Assembly (NCBI GenBank): GCA_032433595.1
Contig: JASWJB010000069.1
Coordinates: forward strand, 62,001-126,000
DNA from: Conoideocrella luteorostrata
Taxonomy: Eukaryota; Ascomycota; Sordariomycetes; Hypocreales; Clavicipitaceae
Direction of reading: 5' to 3'
DNA length: 64,000 nt
Under the pieces are notes generated by a model. The model did no database searches. It saw only the letters and a program-made list of their open reading frames with translations, and was not told the DNA's origin. The translations under genes were made by a program, and so were the position numbers. Positions 12,301-22,694 of this stretch are shown in pieces (the first letter of the stretch is position 1; each line of letters opens with the position of its first letter).

Positions 12301-13464
12301 ACACATGGTGAAGTCAAACCTGTAACTGGTGTATATCAGCGGGCACAATATGTGCAACATGCGCAACTCAGCTGGGCGCCTGCGCCATGGAGTAAGGATT
12401 AGCACCAACAACTTTGAATTGTGATTCAATACAGTGCGTGTCACCGGCCCTGTGACATGCAATAGGCATTATGCAGATAAACGACTATCTACAAGGATGC
12501 CAGGCCATCGAAACGCCACAAGGAGGCCCTGTGCTAAGCCCTAAAACCATCGCCGTTCTCTATTGGTTAAGATAAATACCTTAGTGCTAGCTCCAGCACA
12601 TAGAGTGATCGATTCCGATTCGGCAATGCGGAGAACAGGGAATGGGTCGAAGATCGCGCCGGCGGGTTTCCCCATAGTGGTGGGCCTGGTACCAGCTGAT
12701 AGCGTCACCCAGTTTTATCAAGAAGGCGGGGGTCAAGGCTACGTACCTAAGCCTGGGCACGAAGTTGGCATTGATCTAACTAGCGAAAATACTACATGTT
12801 GTAGGAGTGACAGCTGCCACCGGGCTGATTGACAATTGAAATCTGCTTACGCTGACGTTTGGAAACATAGCGGTCGCTCCTTCGCGTAACCGGAGATCTT
12901 GAACGCATGGTAAGACTTTCTGAACTGAGATTATTGCGAAAGCGAGTGAATTCTTGAGGCAGCACCCGGCAAGGACAGCCATCATCAAGTCAGGTGGAAG
13001 TGGGGGGTTGTCGCGTTTTGTTGGTGGCAGTGGAAACGGAGGATGGAACAAATCCAGGTGCCGAAGAGCGGCCGACAACCAAGTCGCAAAAGGATATTCA
13101 TCGCATAGGCTTGGTTCGTGCCCCACTGCTAATAGCTCGGCGAAATTATGAACCCTTGCCTAGTCCGATATTACGTTACAGCCTTTTGCCAACTCATCAA
13201 GAAATGGAGGCAGTAAACTCGTCTCATTGGGCATAGTAGATCTTAAAATAGACCTCGGCAGATATACAAGCAAATCCTCACCTCTACGATAAAGCAGCCC
13301 GACTTAAGAGTCGAGTAGGTCGATGATCTTTGCTTAATACGGCATTTTTAGACAAATGGTCCCCTCATACGATGCTGCGTTCCCGGAATTTGGAGACGCG
13401 TTTTACATGACAATTGCCGTCCACATAGAATGACCTCCCTACCCACTTGCGCTGTGAGCACAAC
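9315..13464. other. Gene-poor AT-rich region
   Basis: I see no supported gene in these 4.1 kb. Open frames are short, lack domains and disagree with codon use elsewhere. Copies of the short motif TACGGAGTA or its complement lie at about 10028 and 10088, with a weaker form near 10563. The mutational look (many TpA and poly-A/T runs) fits RIP-decayed transposon sequence. Confidence 0.5.
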
Positions 13465-13800
13465 TGTTGCGTTATAAGCACTATAAGCAATTTTGGGCAG
13501 TGGAATTGATAGGAATAGAAGGATGCTATCCTGACTGAATTGAATCAGATCGATGATAATTCTAAACTTCCTGAAGGGCCTGAAAGCCACCTATTTATGA
13601 TGCCTTCCAGGCCTCATATCCTCGCAACCTTGTATCCTCGTAATCTTGTAATTCTATGACCTTCTGACTCTTTGACCTCCTGACCTGACCTGGTGACCCG
13701 ACTTTGTGACCTGACCTAGTCGGGTGAACTTACCTTGTGATATGACATTGTGACCTTTCTAGCTATTTACGGCCCAGAAGAACAGACACGGTGGTTGTCT
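13465..13800 (+). repeat. Solo LTR, family A copy with degenerate TGACC repeats
   Basis: It begins TGTTGCGTTATAAGCAC and contains GCAATTTTGGGCAGTGG, CTTCCTGAAG and GAAAGCCACCTAT, as in the copy at 22079. From 13660 to 13760 the pentamer TGACC recurs many times (CCTGACCTGACCTGGTGACC), giving a degenerate minisatellite inside the element. The right end is not clear and is set to about 13800. Confidence 0.6.
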
Positions 13801-14569
13801 CAGCAGCTACTGCAAGAGTCGGCTACTGCAAGAGTAATGCTGGTCAAAGCGGCGAGCAGACTACGAAGTCGAAACATGGTCTAGTGGAGGAGTAGAAGTG
13901 AGGACAAGCGACAACGGTGGAAACGGAAGAATTAAGACCTTGTTCAATATGTAGACGGGCCAACACCCACGCTGTGGACGTACCTTTGCACCTGGTATTC
14001 TCCGATGTCGTGTCTCAAATTGGACAAGGACGAGACTAAAACGGGACCGTTCAACCATGGTGGTCATGGCATCTGTCACGAAAAATGTGGATAAACCAGA
14101 CAGGTCCTGCCATGGGTCAATCTCACCATTTGTGGGTAAAGCAATTGAGATCGGATTTTCCAGCCGTTTGTTGCAGCACTAGTCTAGTTTGCGGCAGGGT
14201 ATACTGGTACAACTGGACCCCGGAAGAGTTTTATAATAATTATCGGCTGATATAAGTTGACAGCCAAAGAATTATTGCTATAGTGAGTTTTATCCACCTA
14301 AAAGTGGCCAAACTTGCTGCAGTACTACCACGTTTAGCCGAGAGCATCCGAATTCTCGGACCCGGGTCTCGATATCGACATCATCCCCCCTTCTTTGGTA
14401 CTGTACTGGGGCAGGCGGTTTAAATAGGATTTGGCGCACCCTACTAATCTAGTTTAAAACAACGGGAACATCTTTCCTCTTGCTTCCTAGCCACTCCCAA
14501 TCAGCATGCCCTTGGCTTTTCTTCCACTCAAATCGCTGTTGTGGAATTTCGATCCTCCTCCATCATGAG
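13801..14569. other. Intergenic, no gene seen
   Basis: No supported coding sequence. It holds the 3' flank of the P450 relic and a diverged AT-rich tract at about 14230-14300. Confidence 0.45.
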
Positions 14570-16010
14570 TTAGCGGCATGAAAAAGCCAGATTTAGTTTT
14601 CCTGGGGCTGCTGTAAACTGGTCCTTTAGGTTTGCAAAGAGCTGGTCCCCGTCATTCTTATCTACGAAATCGACGCGAAGCTTTTTAATTAAGAGAGCCA
14701 CAACGAAGCGCATTTCGTTCATGGCCAGGACTTTCCCAACACAGTTAAATCGTCCCTGGGAGAATAGCGCAAAGCCACGCGCATCGATGACCATATCTGG
14801 ATAAGTGGTCCACCGCTCGGGTATCCAGCTCGCAGCGTTCTTGTATGAAGACTCTAGGCGTGCTAGTGAGTACCTAGAAGCTACGATGGTCACGCCTCCT
14901 AGTACATATGTCCCGCTGATAGTGATGCCCTGGGGTGGTGTGTGGGTTGCACAGAGGTGCTGTGCAAGTTGATCTAGATCAAATGCATCAAAATACAATA
15001 TATTCAATAATAATCTCTGTCTATCTAAGAGAGGAAAAACAAGTCAAGATACGATGCCTACGATGCTCGTATAAATAGGGTGGCGAAAGGTGACCACGTG
15101 ACTCGCTCCGTGCTCTTATCGTGTGCTTGGCAGCAAGATTCCAACAGGTGTTTGCCGATAACCCCCGGTGAGCACCGGTGGATGCAAGCGCAGGGTTTCT
15201 TTGATGACGGCTTCGAGATACTCGCACCGCTGTAAGTCGGTGCGGCAGTAGATGTCAATTCCTTGAACCTCTTCAAACAGCTTCTCCTGGCGCAGGGGGT
15301 TGCGGGCGAGCTCGTAGAACGTAAACACAAGGGTCGGGGCGATGGTGTCGCTGCCGCTATAAGCTTACTGCGGAGACATAGGAGAAGGGAAAGCGACGTT
15401 TCACACATAGGGGAGCTCACCTTCCGGCAATTATGATGGTGACGGCATCATCATGGAGCCATTTACGATCGGCTTCAAGAGACCCCTTTTGGACAGAGGC
15501 GTCTATGAGCCATTGAGAAACGTCGGGTGTGTCGATTTGCATCTGGAGGAAGAGGTTAATGGCCCGATGAGTGGAACGCATCCAATAGAGTTATTTCTCT
15601 CGAAGCGGAAGATCAACCCACTTGTATACGTTTTTCCATGCGCCTTTTGCACCATTCGATCATGGAGAGCCAGTCCCGGACGACGAACATCCGAGGCGTG
15701 ATGTAGAAGGCTATTTGGCCGAGCCAAGGCACCGGACTAAATGGTCCCAGCAGGCTCATGTATTTCCTGGGAAATTTCACCGCTGAATGCCATTTCTCAT
15801 CTCGGAGCATATTAAAGGACCGTGCAAAGGCAAACTCTCCCATGACGTCGAACGTAAACCAGTAGAACCAATCCGAGACATTCACTGGCTGTCCTTGATT
15901 GGCAAGATCAACGATGCGAATAGCTAATGTTTCCGCATATTCTGCAACACGCCTTTCGTATACGCTTAGTGCTTTTGCGCTAAAGCCTTTGTCCCAGATT
16001 CGACGCCTGG
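14570..16010 (-). pseudogene. Cytochrome P450, 5'-truncated
   Basis: Exons can be followed from about 16010 leftwards (introns 15621-15543 and 15420-15352, then a longer one from about 15148 to 14938). They encode RRRIWDKGFSAKAL (C-helix end), the I-helix AGSDT (joined across an intron), the K-helix EAVIKETLRLHPP with its ExxR pair, and the heme loop FSQGRFNCVGK with the axial Cys. Frame and splice sites are still good. Everything before the C-helix, about 130 residues with the membrane anchor, is absent. At that point the DNA switches to a gene of the opposite strand. No substrate can be inferred. It was probably part of a former biosynthetic set with the neighbouring UbiA-like relic and hydrolase. 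Confidence 0.8.
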
Positions 16011-16504
16011 GCCAGTCGCGCCGCCACCAACGCGCTTGGCTTCGCTTGCTTCGCCTTGGGGGCACTCGAGGTTACACTCGGGCAACAGCTCCAGCTGTCG
16101 GGCGAGCATCAGCGCCTTGCCGCGTGGCTGGGCATCGTTGCAGCCGTCGTCTTCTCCACGGTGCAAACGCAAGACATGGCGGACCAGGAGGGCGATCGAT
16201 TACGGGGGCGCAACTCGATGCCTCTCAGCGTTGGGGATGGCGCGGCCCGCTGGTTCACGGCCTTGTCGGTAGCGTTTTGGTCTGTGGCATGTCCCCGACA
16301 CTGGGGGCTAATAAACATCGACCCTTTTTGCATCGTGATCTGGGGACTTGTTGGGGGCGCAGCTGCAGGCAGGACCGTCACCTCCGCACCTTGGGGGCGG
16401 ACAAGACAACCTTCCGACTGTGGAACGCATGGATGGTCTCGTCTTATGCCCTGCCATTGGTTACGGGGGCATGGGGCGTGCACGGAGGACGGAGTGCCAA
16501 CTAG
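16008..16504 (+). pseudogene. UbiA-like prenyltransferase/terpene cyclase, truncated and frameshifted
   Basis: The plus strand reads ATNALGFACFALGALEV, then QTQDMADQEGDRLRGR with NSMPLSVGDGAARWF, the second Asp-rich motif of UbiA-superfamily membrane enzymes (DxxDxxGDxxxGR). Hydrophobic segments follow (FWSVACPRHWGLINID; FCIVIWGLVGG). After about 16360-16400 the match moves to another frame (TTFRLWNAWMVSSYALPLV), so there is a frameshift. The first half of the protein, including the first Asp motif, is missing and is replaced by the truncated P450. Fungal enzymes of this group prenylate aromatic rings or cyclise farnesyl diphosphate; which applies cannot be said from this remnant. Confidence 0.65.
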
Positions 16505-16681
16505 CTAGGTACTCGTGTTGGTAGGCAGCAGGGGCAACGTATTTCACCGCCCCAGCTTTCGTCGTTGACGCAACCTCTGAACCTCGAACGCATCGTAGTA
16601 TATGAATAGACTGGTGTCGAGCTGAAGTTGTTGTCGCCATCTGCATTCCCACATTCCATTTCATCCAGCCAAGCAAGCACA

Positions 16682-17521
16682 ATGACCAAGCCAGTCTTCG
16701 TTCTCCTCCACGGGGCCTGGCACTCTCCTCGATGCTGGGACCGCCTCGTCGCGCAGCTCAACCAGTTGGGCTACAGCTCGGTTGCGCCTGCATTGCCGTC
16801 GTCTGGTACTGTTCCGCCCACGCCAGATTGGGGCCAAGATATCCAGGTCATCCGCAAGACTGTCTCTGACCTGGCCAATCACCACCACGACATTGTCGTA
16901 GTCACACACAGTTTCAGCGGTATGACCGGTGGTACTGCACTGGAGGGTCTGGACAAGGAGACCGCCTTGGCCAGTGGCTTCAAGGGGGGCGTCGTTCGCA
17001 TCGTCTACATCTCTGCTTTCCTGGTCCCTGAGGGATTTCAGCACTCGCCGCGCGGATCGCGCGATCACATGGTCCCTGAAATGGAAACCAGCATCGAGGT
17101 GCGTTGAATACACTCCCTTTGCCCTCCCAGGGGGGCGAGGCTTGGTTCCAAGGCTGATTCAGATGACTAGACTGGCATGGTGACGGTACTTCCCGAAGAC
17201 GCCAAAAGCATGTTTTATCAGGACCTGGACGACGCAACTGTTGCTGAGCTGGTCCGGGATTTGCGCCCGCAAAGCTTTGCATCGTTTTGGAGCACAACAA
17301 CATATGCCGCGTGGCGTCATATCCCTACCACATATATCTTGTGCCTGGGAGATAGACCCAGCACTGTGGTGGCTGCTCAGCATTTAGTCGATACAGCCAA
17401 GGCCAGTGAACCGAACAAGATCGACAATGTCATAAAGTTCGACGTCGGGCATTCACCCTTCATCAGCAAGCCTGAGTGGCTAGCCGGGACACTAATCGAA
17501 GAGGCAGGCCGGCATGGCTAG
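16682..17521 (+). CDS. Alpha/beta hydrolase (esterase-like)
   Basis: Two exons, 16682-17098 and 17171-17521, are joined by a 72-nt phase-0 intron and give 255 residues. The protein opens with the strand and oxyanion region VFVLLHGAWHSPRCWD, then the nucleophile elbow VVTHSFSGM, an acid candidate in LCLGDRPS and the catalytic His in DVGHSPFISKPEW, the layout of small plant-methylesterase/hydroxynitrile-lyase-like hydrolases. No signal peptide is seen, so it is probably cytosolic. The coding frame is intact, unlike the UbiA-like and P450 relics just upstream. It may be the surviving member of a broken metabolic set, or an unrelated esterase. Confidence 0.85.
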
Positions 17522-18267
17522 GTGCACATCCTACGTGGCTGCCTGACTATAGCTTGCAGTGAAATTTTAAACACATGCTTTCCGTGCAATCAATTGTTAA
17601 CCACCCGTGACAAGCAGGGGATTGGGTCCTACTTTAACAGCCACTACGGAGTCACCTATAAAAGCATTGTACTGCGTAGTACGGCTTGTATTATCCACTT
17701 TACTACTCCGTAAGAAAATACAAATACATCTACAGTGGGGAGCAACCCTTCTTACCTAAGTCCTGTTAGTAAAATAGTACTTGCGTGAGTTCACAGAACC
17801 CTGGAAGCGATTTTAGTAGATTTTGCCCCACTCTAGTTTTAATTGGCTATTTATACCCCGTACTGTCACGGGGTGATTCATTGCTATCTAAATTAAAATT
17901 GCGCACCACATCCCACACGCCATGCTTTTTCGTTCAAACCAACCAAACTGTTGTTGCGTTATGTGCCTTTACATAGTATGTGGGCGGAAATGATCCTCTA
18001 GAGTGACAAGGTTACTTTCACGTGAGTTGTGGACTTGGCCAATTTGGTCAGATCAAATAGTATAGCTATAAGTAGTGCGTTTATGCCCTTCGAGAGGTAA
18101 CAAGAACCAACGCAAAAACAATTGACAGAAGTTTTCCCCCGAAGTTTACTTGGCTTGCACGCCTTACACATTCATTCATTGTTTTGTTTAATTGGAGCGA
18201 GTAGTCGCTCAGGCAACCTGCGCGACCGTTTGATCTCGGCAAGAGAAAGGTTATTACGAATTACGTG
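17522..18267. other. Intergenic, no gene seen
   Basis: It carries the 3' flank of the hydrolase gene, TACTCCGTA-type motifs at about 17645 and 17703, and otherwise AT-rich sequence without coding signal. Confidence 0.45.
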
Positions 18268-18351
18268 AAGCCTTTGCGGGAAGGCTTCACATACGTGTCA
18301 GGAGCGATACTGGGTGTGTGTCAGACCCCAGTATACGTGAGTGTTGGGGGT
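18268..18351 (+). repeat. Dispersed repeat family D, copy 1
   Basis: The sequence GGGTGTGTGTCAGACC followed by TACGTGAGTGTTGGG recurs inverted at 21883-21950. The similarity extends over about 75 bp on the same side (GAAGCCTTT, GGAGCG). It is probably the end of another transposon. Confidence 0.5.
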
Positions 18352-18369
18352 GTGCCTTTTGGGTCGACA

Positions 18370-18673
18370 AAATAGATATGAGTTAAAGGAGCAATTTACA
18401 GTGGAAATCGGCAGGAATAGACGGATTTAACTAAGAGACTGAAAAATAATGAATTCTGACAATGATAACAATAATGATGAAGTATGATGATGATCTCCTC
18501 TGAAGAGCACTGTAAACCTTCTATATAGTTCTTCAGCAACCGGAACATTTCCCTGAATTTAGTGGCCTTAGGCCGCTTTCCCGGTGCATTATGCCGTCTT
18601 TTTCCACCTATCGTACGATACTAGCTACTACGAGGCATCGGCCATTTCCAAAGGTGCAACTCTAATCTCAACA
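18370..18673 (+). repeat. Solo LTR, family A copy (diverged)
   Basis: It contains GCAATTTACAGTGG, AATCGGCAGGAATAGACGG and the right end CTAATCTCAACA, as in the copies at 6822 and 22079. The left end is eroded. Confidence 0.5.
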
Positions 18674-18712
18674 ACTGTTGACCGAAAAGGAAGCTGCCAG
18701 GATGGTATGGTT

Positions 18713-18940
18713 TGTTATCTTATAGGGAGAGGTTCACATTGATATGCATTGATGGGATGAGTAGTGTTGCAATGATTATGGATCAAGAATTCCTCGTCTG
18801 ACGTCCCTGTCTAAATCCCCCTATAAATATTCTTACAATCCGGGACACCCATGTCCTAGGCCTCTGTCCTAGCCCCAGAGACCACGTATCTATTCTCTCA
18901 CAGCCCGTGTATCCACACATCCGGTCTACACACACACACA
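18713..18940 (-). repeat. Solo LTR, family B copy 3 (inverted)
   Basis: Read on the minus strand it has the same landmarks as 1200-1422 (TGTGTGTG start, TTTATAGGGGGATTT, CGTCAGACGAGGAATTCTTG, CATCCCATCAATGC) and ends in AACA. It lies 39 bp from a family A LTR. Confidence 0.65.
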
Positions 18941-19708
18941 TGTTATCCGCTGAAACGACTTCTGCAAAACTACTTGCTCTACCTCCTTGTTTCCCTTCGA
19001 AATAGCTAAATCTAATAGTGTTCTCCTATTATTGTTTTTAAGATTCGGATTCGCCCTAGCCTAAAGCAATGCGCTCACAATGTTGGGGTAATTTTCGTAG
19101 CACACATAATGCAAAGGCGTTTAACCTTCCTTCTAAGGAACATTAGGATTAGCCCTTAATAATAGCAGAGCATGCTTCTATAGTTTACTGTAATATTTAA
19201 TACTGTCTATCCCACGCCTGTCTAAGCTATATTCTTGTCGTATTGAATAACAAAGAAGAACCCTATTTACACTTGAATTGCGACTTTGTCAGGGCCTCTG
19301 CTCCACTGCATATAATGCTCATATTGCTACCTTAAAGAGTGCTCGCCTTCGAGAGTTATAAAAGGAATTAGTTAATTATTCGACCTTACTATTTAAGTCT
19401 CTATGATGCGGATTGAGTCTTTAATTAACTCCTAACTAAATTAGAATTGCATTGCCGACGTGTGTCAGACACTAAGCATAAGTACCTAAAGGTGGTATGT
19501 TTCAGGCCAACAAAGCAACTAGTACAATATCAGCTTACGAATAATACCGATCTATATTTACCCGCCTGTGGTAAAAAAGTTCTACGAGCATTATTATTGC
19601 TTTCACTTTTCAGCCCTAAAGCATACAGCCATAGAGTGGTCAACAACCCGCTCTTCTAGAAGGTCGCGGATGGGAAATAAAATGTTGTTATCGTATGAGT
19701 GGCTTCGA
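18941..19708. other. AT-rich decayed region
   Basis: No gene supported. The sequence is strongly TA-rich with frequent TAAT and TTAATTA, and looks RIP-mutated. The tract GTGTGTCAGACAC at about 19460 is a weak relative of repeat family D. Confidence 0.45.
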
Positions 19709-20584
19709 TCAAGATCCTATCTCGGTGACGTGGCGATGATTGCCCTGTAGCTCAAACGCAGACTGACCGGCGGTATTCGATCCTGGAGCAATCAACCCTG
19801 ACCTCGCTGCATCATGAAGACGCCTGCGACGGTGTCGAATAAATCTCCAGACGACCAAAAACATGAGCACTAGAATGGCTGCAAAAACCGCTGTCATGCT
19901 AACGCTGATTCCCGCCACGGCGCCCACACCAAGACTGGAACTTGCAGTTCCTTCGGTAATTGAAGGCTGCGCCGCGGCATAGCTGGATGTGGTTGGCACT
20001 GACGAAGTAGTAGTCACTTTGGCCGTTGAATCAATAGACTTGGTTGTTGAGCTGGTTGCTGCGGATGTCGATGAGCTAGTGTTGACAATGACGAATATCG
20101 ACGAAGATATCTGCTGAGTGGTTGAATCAGGCGATACCCCACTGGGTAAGAATCGGAAAACCCAGCTCGACTCGTTGGCAACCTCCACAGCAGGTAGGGT
20201 GCAGGTCCAAGAAAACGCAAAAGTGGTTACCACATTGATATTGGCTGTCCAAAGATGAGTTAGTATCCAGCCATGATAACCGAGCATGCCCCGACCCGTG
20301 TCATCTGACTTACATCCCAACTTATGCTTATCAGGGTTACCTGGTGCCCCTCCTGTGATCCATAGATCCACCTGTTGAGCGTTACAGGCAGAGCAGTAGT
20401 AAGGAAACCATGTCTTTAGATTCGATTTCCAACTGATCGAGTAGTTTGCCCCTAATTTCAAGATAGATGCTAGGTCGGGGCCTCGCGGAAATTCCCAGTC
20501 CTCCTGGGGCGTGGCGGAGGGTGCGGAACAAGGCCAAGCCAAGATGCTCAGCACAACGAGAGAAACAAGATGAACATGCTGCAT
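19709..20584 (-). CDS. Secreted/type I membrane protein with Ser/Thr-rich stalk
   Basis: The ATG at 20584 starts a signal peptide (MQHVHLVSLVVLSILAWPCSA). An ectodomain of about 120 residues with paired cysteines and a WTCTLP segment follows, then a Ser/Thr-rich stretch, one transmembrane helix (VFAAILVLMFLVVWRFI) and a basic RHRRRR tail. This is the plan of fungal surface sensors and mucin-like proteins; the tail probably lies in the cytosol. A 69-nt intron (20313-20245) with GTAAGT, TACTAAC and ACAG signals keeps the reading frame open when unspliced, so a naive reading adds 23 residues; the spliced product is about 268 residues. I know no specific function. Confidence 0.75.
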   Translation of the reverse strand: MQHVHLVSLVVLSILAWPCSAPSATPQEDWEFPRGPDLASILKLGANYSISWKSNLKTWFPYYCSACNAQQVDLWITGGAPGNPDKHKLGCKSDDTGRGMLGYHGWILTHLWTANINVVTTFAFSWTCTLPAVEVANESSWVFRFLPSGVSPDSTTQQISSSIFVIVNTSSSTSAATSSTTKSIDSTAKVTTTSSVPTTSSYAAAQPSITEGTASSSLGVGAVAGISVSMTAVFAAILVLMFLVVWRFIRHRRRRLHDAARSGLIAPGSNTAGQSAFELQGNHRHVTEIGS

Positions 20585-21234
20585 TATGTTGGTTGAAAGG
20601 GCGAAATATGGAAAAGAAACGGGAAGCAAAGAGTCGGCGGCACAATATACAGTGGTGTCAAGGAATGATGTACAAGAAGGCTTGCAACAGAAACAGGTTC
20701 GAGGCGGGCACGCGGGTAACTCGACATAATGGTGTGGGGCTTCGGGGCAATGTACCCATGTCATAAGCCACTGATAATCTTCCCAATACTGGCTAGTCAG
20801 TAGGATGGCCTGTGACCAATTCATCAGGAAGCTATTCGACGACAAATGGCGCCTAACGCAGCCACCGCCATATGTAGCATGTATTGGCGCCCAAGTACGG
20901 AGTATTGTGTGCGGAGTACGGAGTACTGTGGCCTGGACTAATTGATTGGGGGCTGTGGCGTAGCATGTCTCATAAGAATTTGAAGGCATACATTCAACAA
21001 GGCTAGCATTATGGTTTTGCTGAAATATCATACAGGACGGCTCAACATTCCACAAGGTGGCTGTAATCACGTATTCTATCACTCAGCCACTTTAACATTC
21101 AGCTGAAGAGAGCACAGCCAAATATTCGGGTAATTCTGTCTAATTATGGACAACGAGATGAAGCTGATCCAGTTCGGACTAACTCACCATGCTTCTGCGG
21201 GTCGCGAACACGAAGCATGCAATCGGACTGACAG

Positions 21235-21469
21235 TGTTGGAATATTCCGTCAAGGGACGCGGGCAGGCACGTGGGCACGTTATGTGGTTACCCTGGCGCG
21301 CCTCTTATATACGGCGCGGGCATAGATACTCTTCTTCTTCTTCTCTTCTCTTTCTTGATAGTCACGAATGAATTGAATTGTTTTACATATTGTTTTGCTT
21401 CTCCTTCCAGTATCGATACCCTCGTCACCCGAAGGAGTTAGGTCTATTCGGAGCTGTACCGGAGTAACA
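21235..21469 (+). repeat. Complete solo LTR, family C
   Basis: The 235-bp element begins TGTTGGAATATTCC and ends GGAGTAACA, so it has the TGTT...AACA ends of Copia-type LTRs. Flanks are GACAG and GAGAG, a 5-bp target duplication with one mismatch. A TATA-like CTTATATACGG and a CT-rich tract lie inside. No internal region is present. A truncated relative is at 9162-9314. Confidence 0.75.
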
Positions 21470-22078
21470 GAGAGTGGAGACACACCGGATTTAGCTAGAG
21501 GGTTTGATTCCCACACCCCTACCCGTAAATTATATCCCTTTGACCGCCGAGGACTGCAGTGGAGCCAGGCGCACCCACCACAACACAGGTACGAGCGCGG
21601 TATCTCACTTGCTCCTCACAACGCGTTAGAAGCCTCGCCACCTACGAATTATTCAGGCTTTTGTCATGCAGCCAGAAAGTGACATCCCTATTATCAACGC
21701 CGCGGATAGTGCGCTATTTAACTCGCTAGATAACTGCCAACAAGAGCAGGCCGCCGATTAAGGCACCCATAGACTGACTTTTAAAGCAATTCGTAATGCA
21801 AGCCTGATTTTTAACCCGTTGCAGCTAGTTAACCGCGAGCCTATTATTTAAGACCTTCTAGTTTGTCGGCCCAATTGGCGTACCCAACACTCACGTATTC
21901 TGAGGTCTGACACACACCCAGCAACGCTCCGTACACTTCAAAGGCTTCTCTATTCCTGCCAATTCTCAATACTGGTCAAGATTACCGTAGATTTAGCTTG
22001 TTCTTGTATGTTGTACGAAGACGTAGGATGTTTTACCTTGTCTTAAGTGGTATTAATAGCGGGAACCGGGCTTATAAC
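21470..22078. other. Intergenic with repeat D copy 2
   Basis: The segment 21883-21950 (CCCAACACTCACG, GGTCTGACACACACCC) is the inverted partner of 18268-18351. A tRNA T-arm-like string (GGTTTGATTCCC) at about 21502 has no matching acceptor or D-arm. No gene is supported. Confidence 0.5.
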
Positions 22079-22300
22079 TATTGCGTTATGAGCACTATGA
22101 GCAATTTTGGGCAGTGGAATTAATAGGAATAGAAGGATGTTATTCTGACTGAATTAAATAATATTAATGATTCTGAATTTCCTGAAGAGCCTGAAAGCCA
22201 CCTATTGATGTTACTTTACAGGCCTTATATCCTCGTATTTCCCCGCATCCTCATATTTTCAGCTTAACCAAATTCCTCCGATTCTTAACTCTAATTAACT
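22079..22300 (+). repeat. Solo LTR, family A copy
   Basis: The start TATTGCGTTATGAGCAC is followed by GCAATTTTGGGCAGTGG, AATAGAAGGATG and GAAAGCCACCTATTGATG, matching 13465-13800 with C-to-T/G-to-A type changes. The right end is blurred. Confidence 0.6.
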
Positions 22301-22694
22301 AATTTGATCCGATAGATGTGGCCGTGCGATAGGTTCCAGCTATGTACGGCAGTGATCGCGAATCTAAGTATCGCTAGTCTCAGCAAATTCTGCCTTTTGT
22401 TTCGTGATGAGCCTAAGCGAAGTGAACCGAAGTCGTATATAGTGCATATTTGCTACTTTACAATTGAATTACCAATCCTTTCTAGTGACAACCATACCTG
22501 ATCTCTGCAAAAAACCCATGTAATTGGAAAAAAATGTGTGATGGCGACGGTTGATCTATTCCCATTCACGAATTTTCAGTTTTTAGTGCCTGATCCGCTA
22601 CAAATAGTTTGTCCCATTGCACCACAGCTGAAACAAGTGTTTGGCGCGGTGAACGTGAAACTAGGACCCCGATAACTCCCACACGTCTCCTTGA

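Noticed and set aside
13620..13760. TGACC-rich tract as a possible hormone-response-like regulatory array
   Set aside because: It lies inside a decayed LTR and is better explained as a degenerate minisatellite.
21480..21525. tRNA-like T-arm (GGTTTGATTCCC) after the family C LTR
   Set aside because: No D-arm, anticodon arm or matching acceptor strand could be found next to it.
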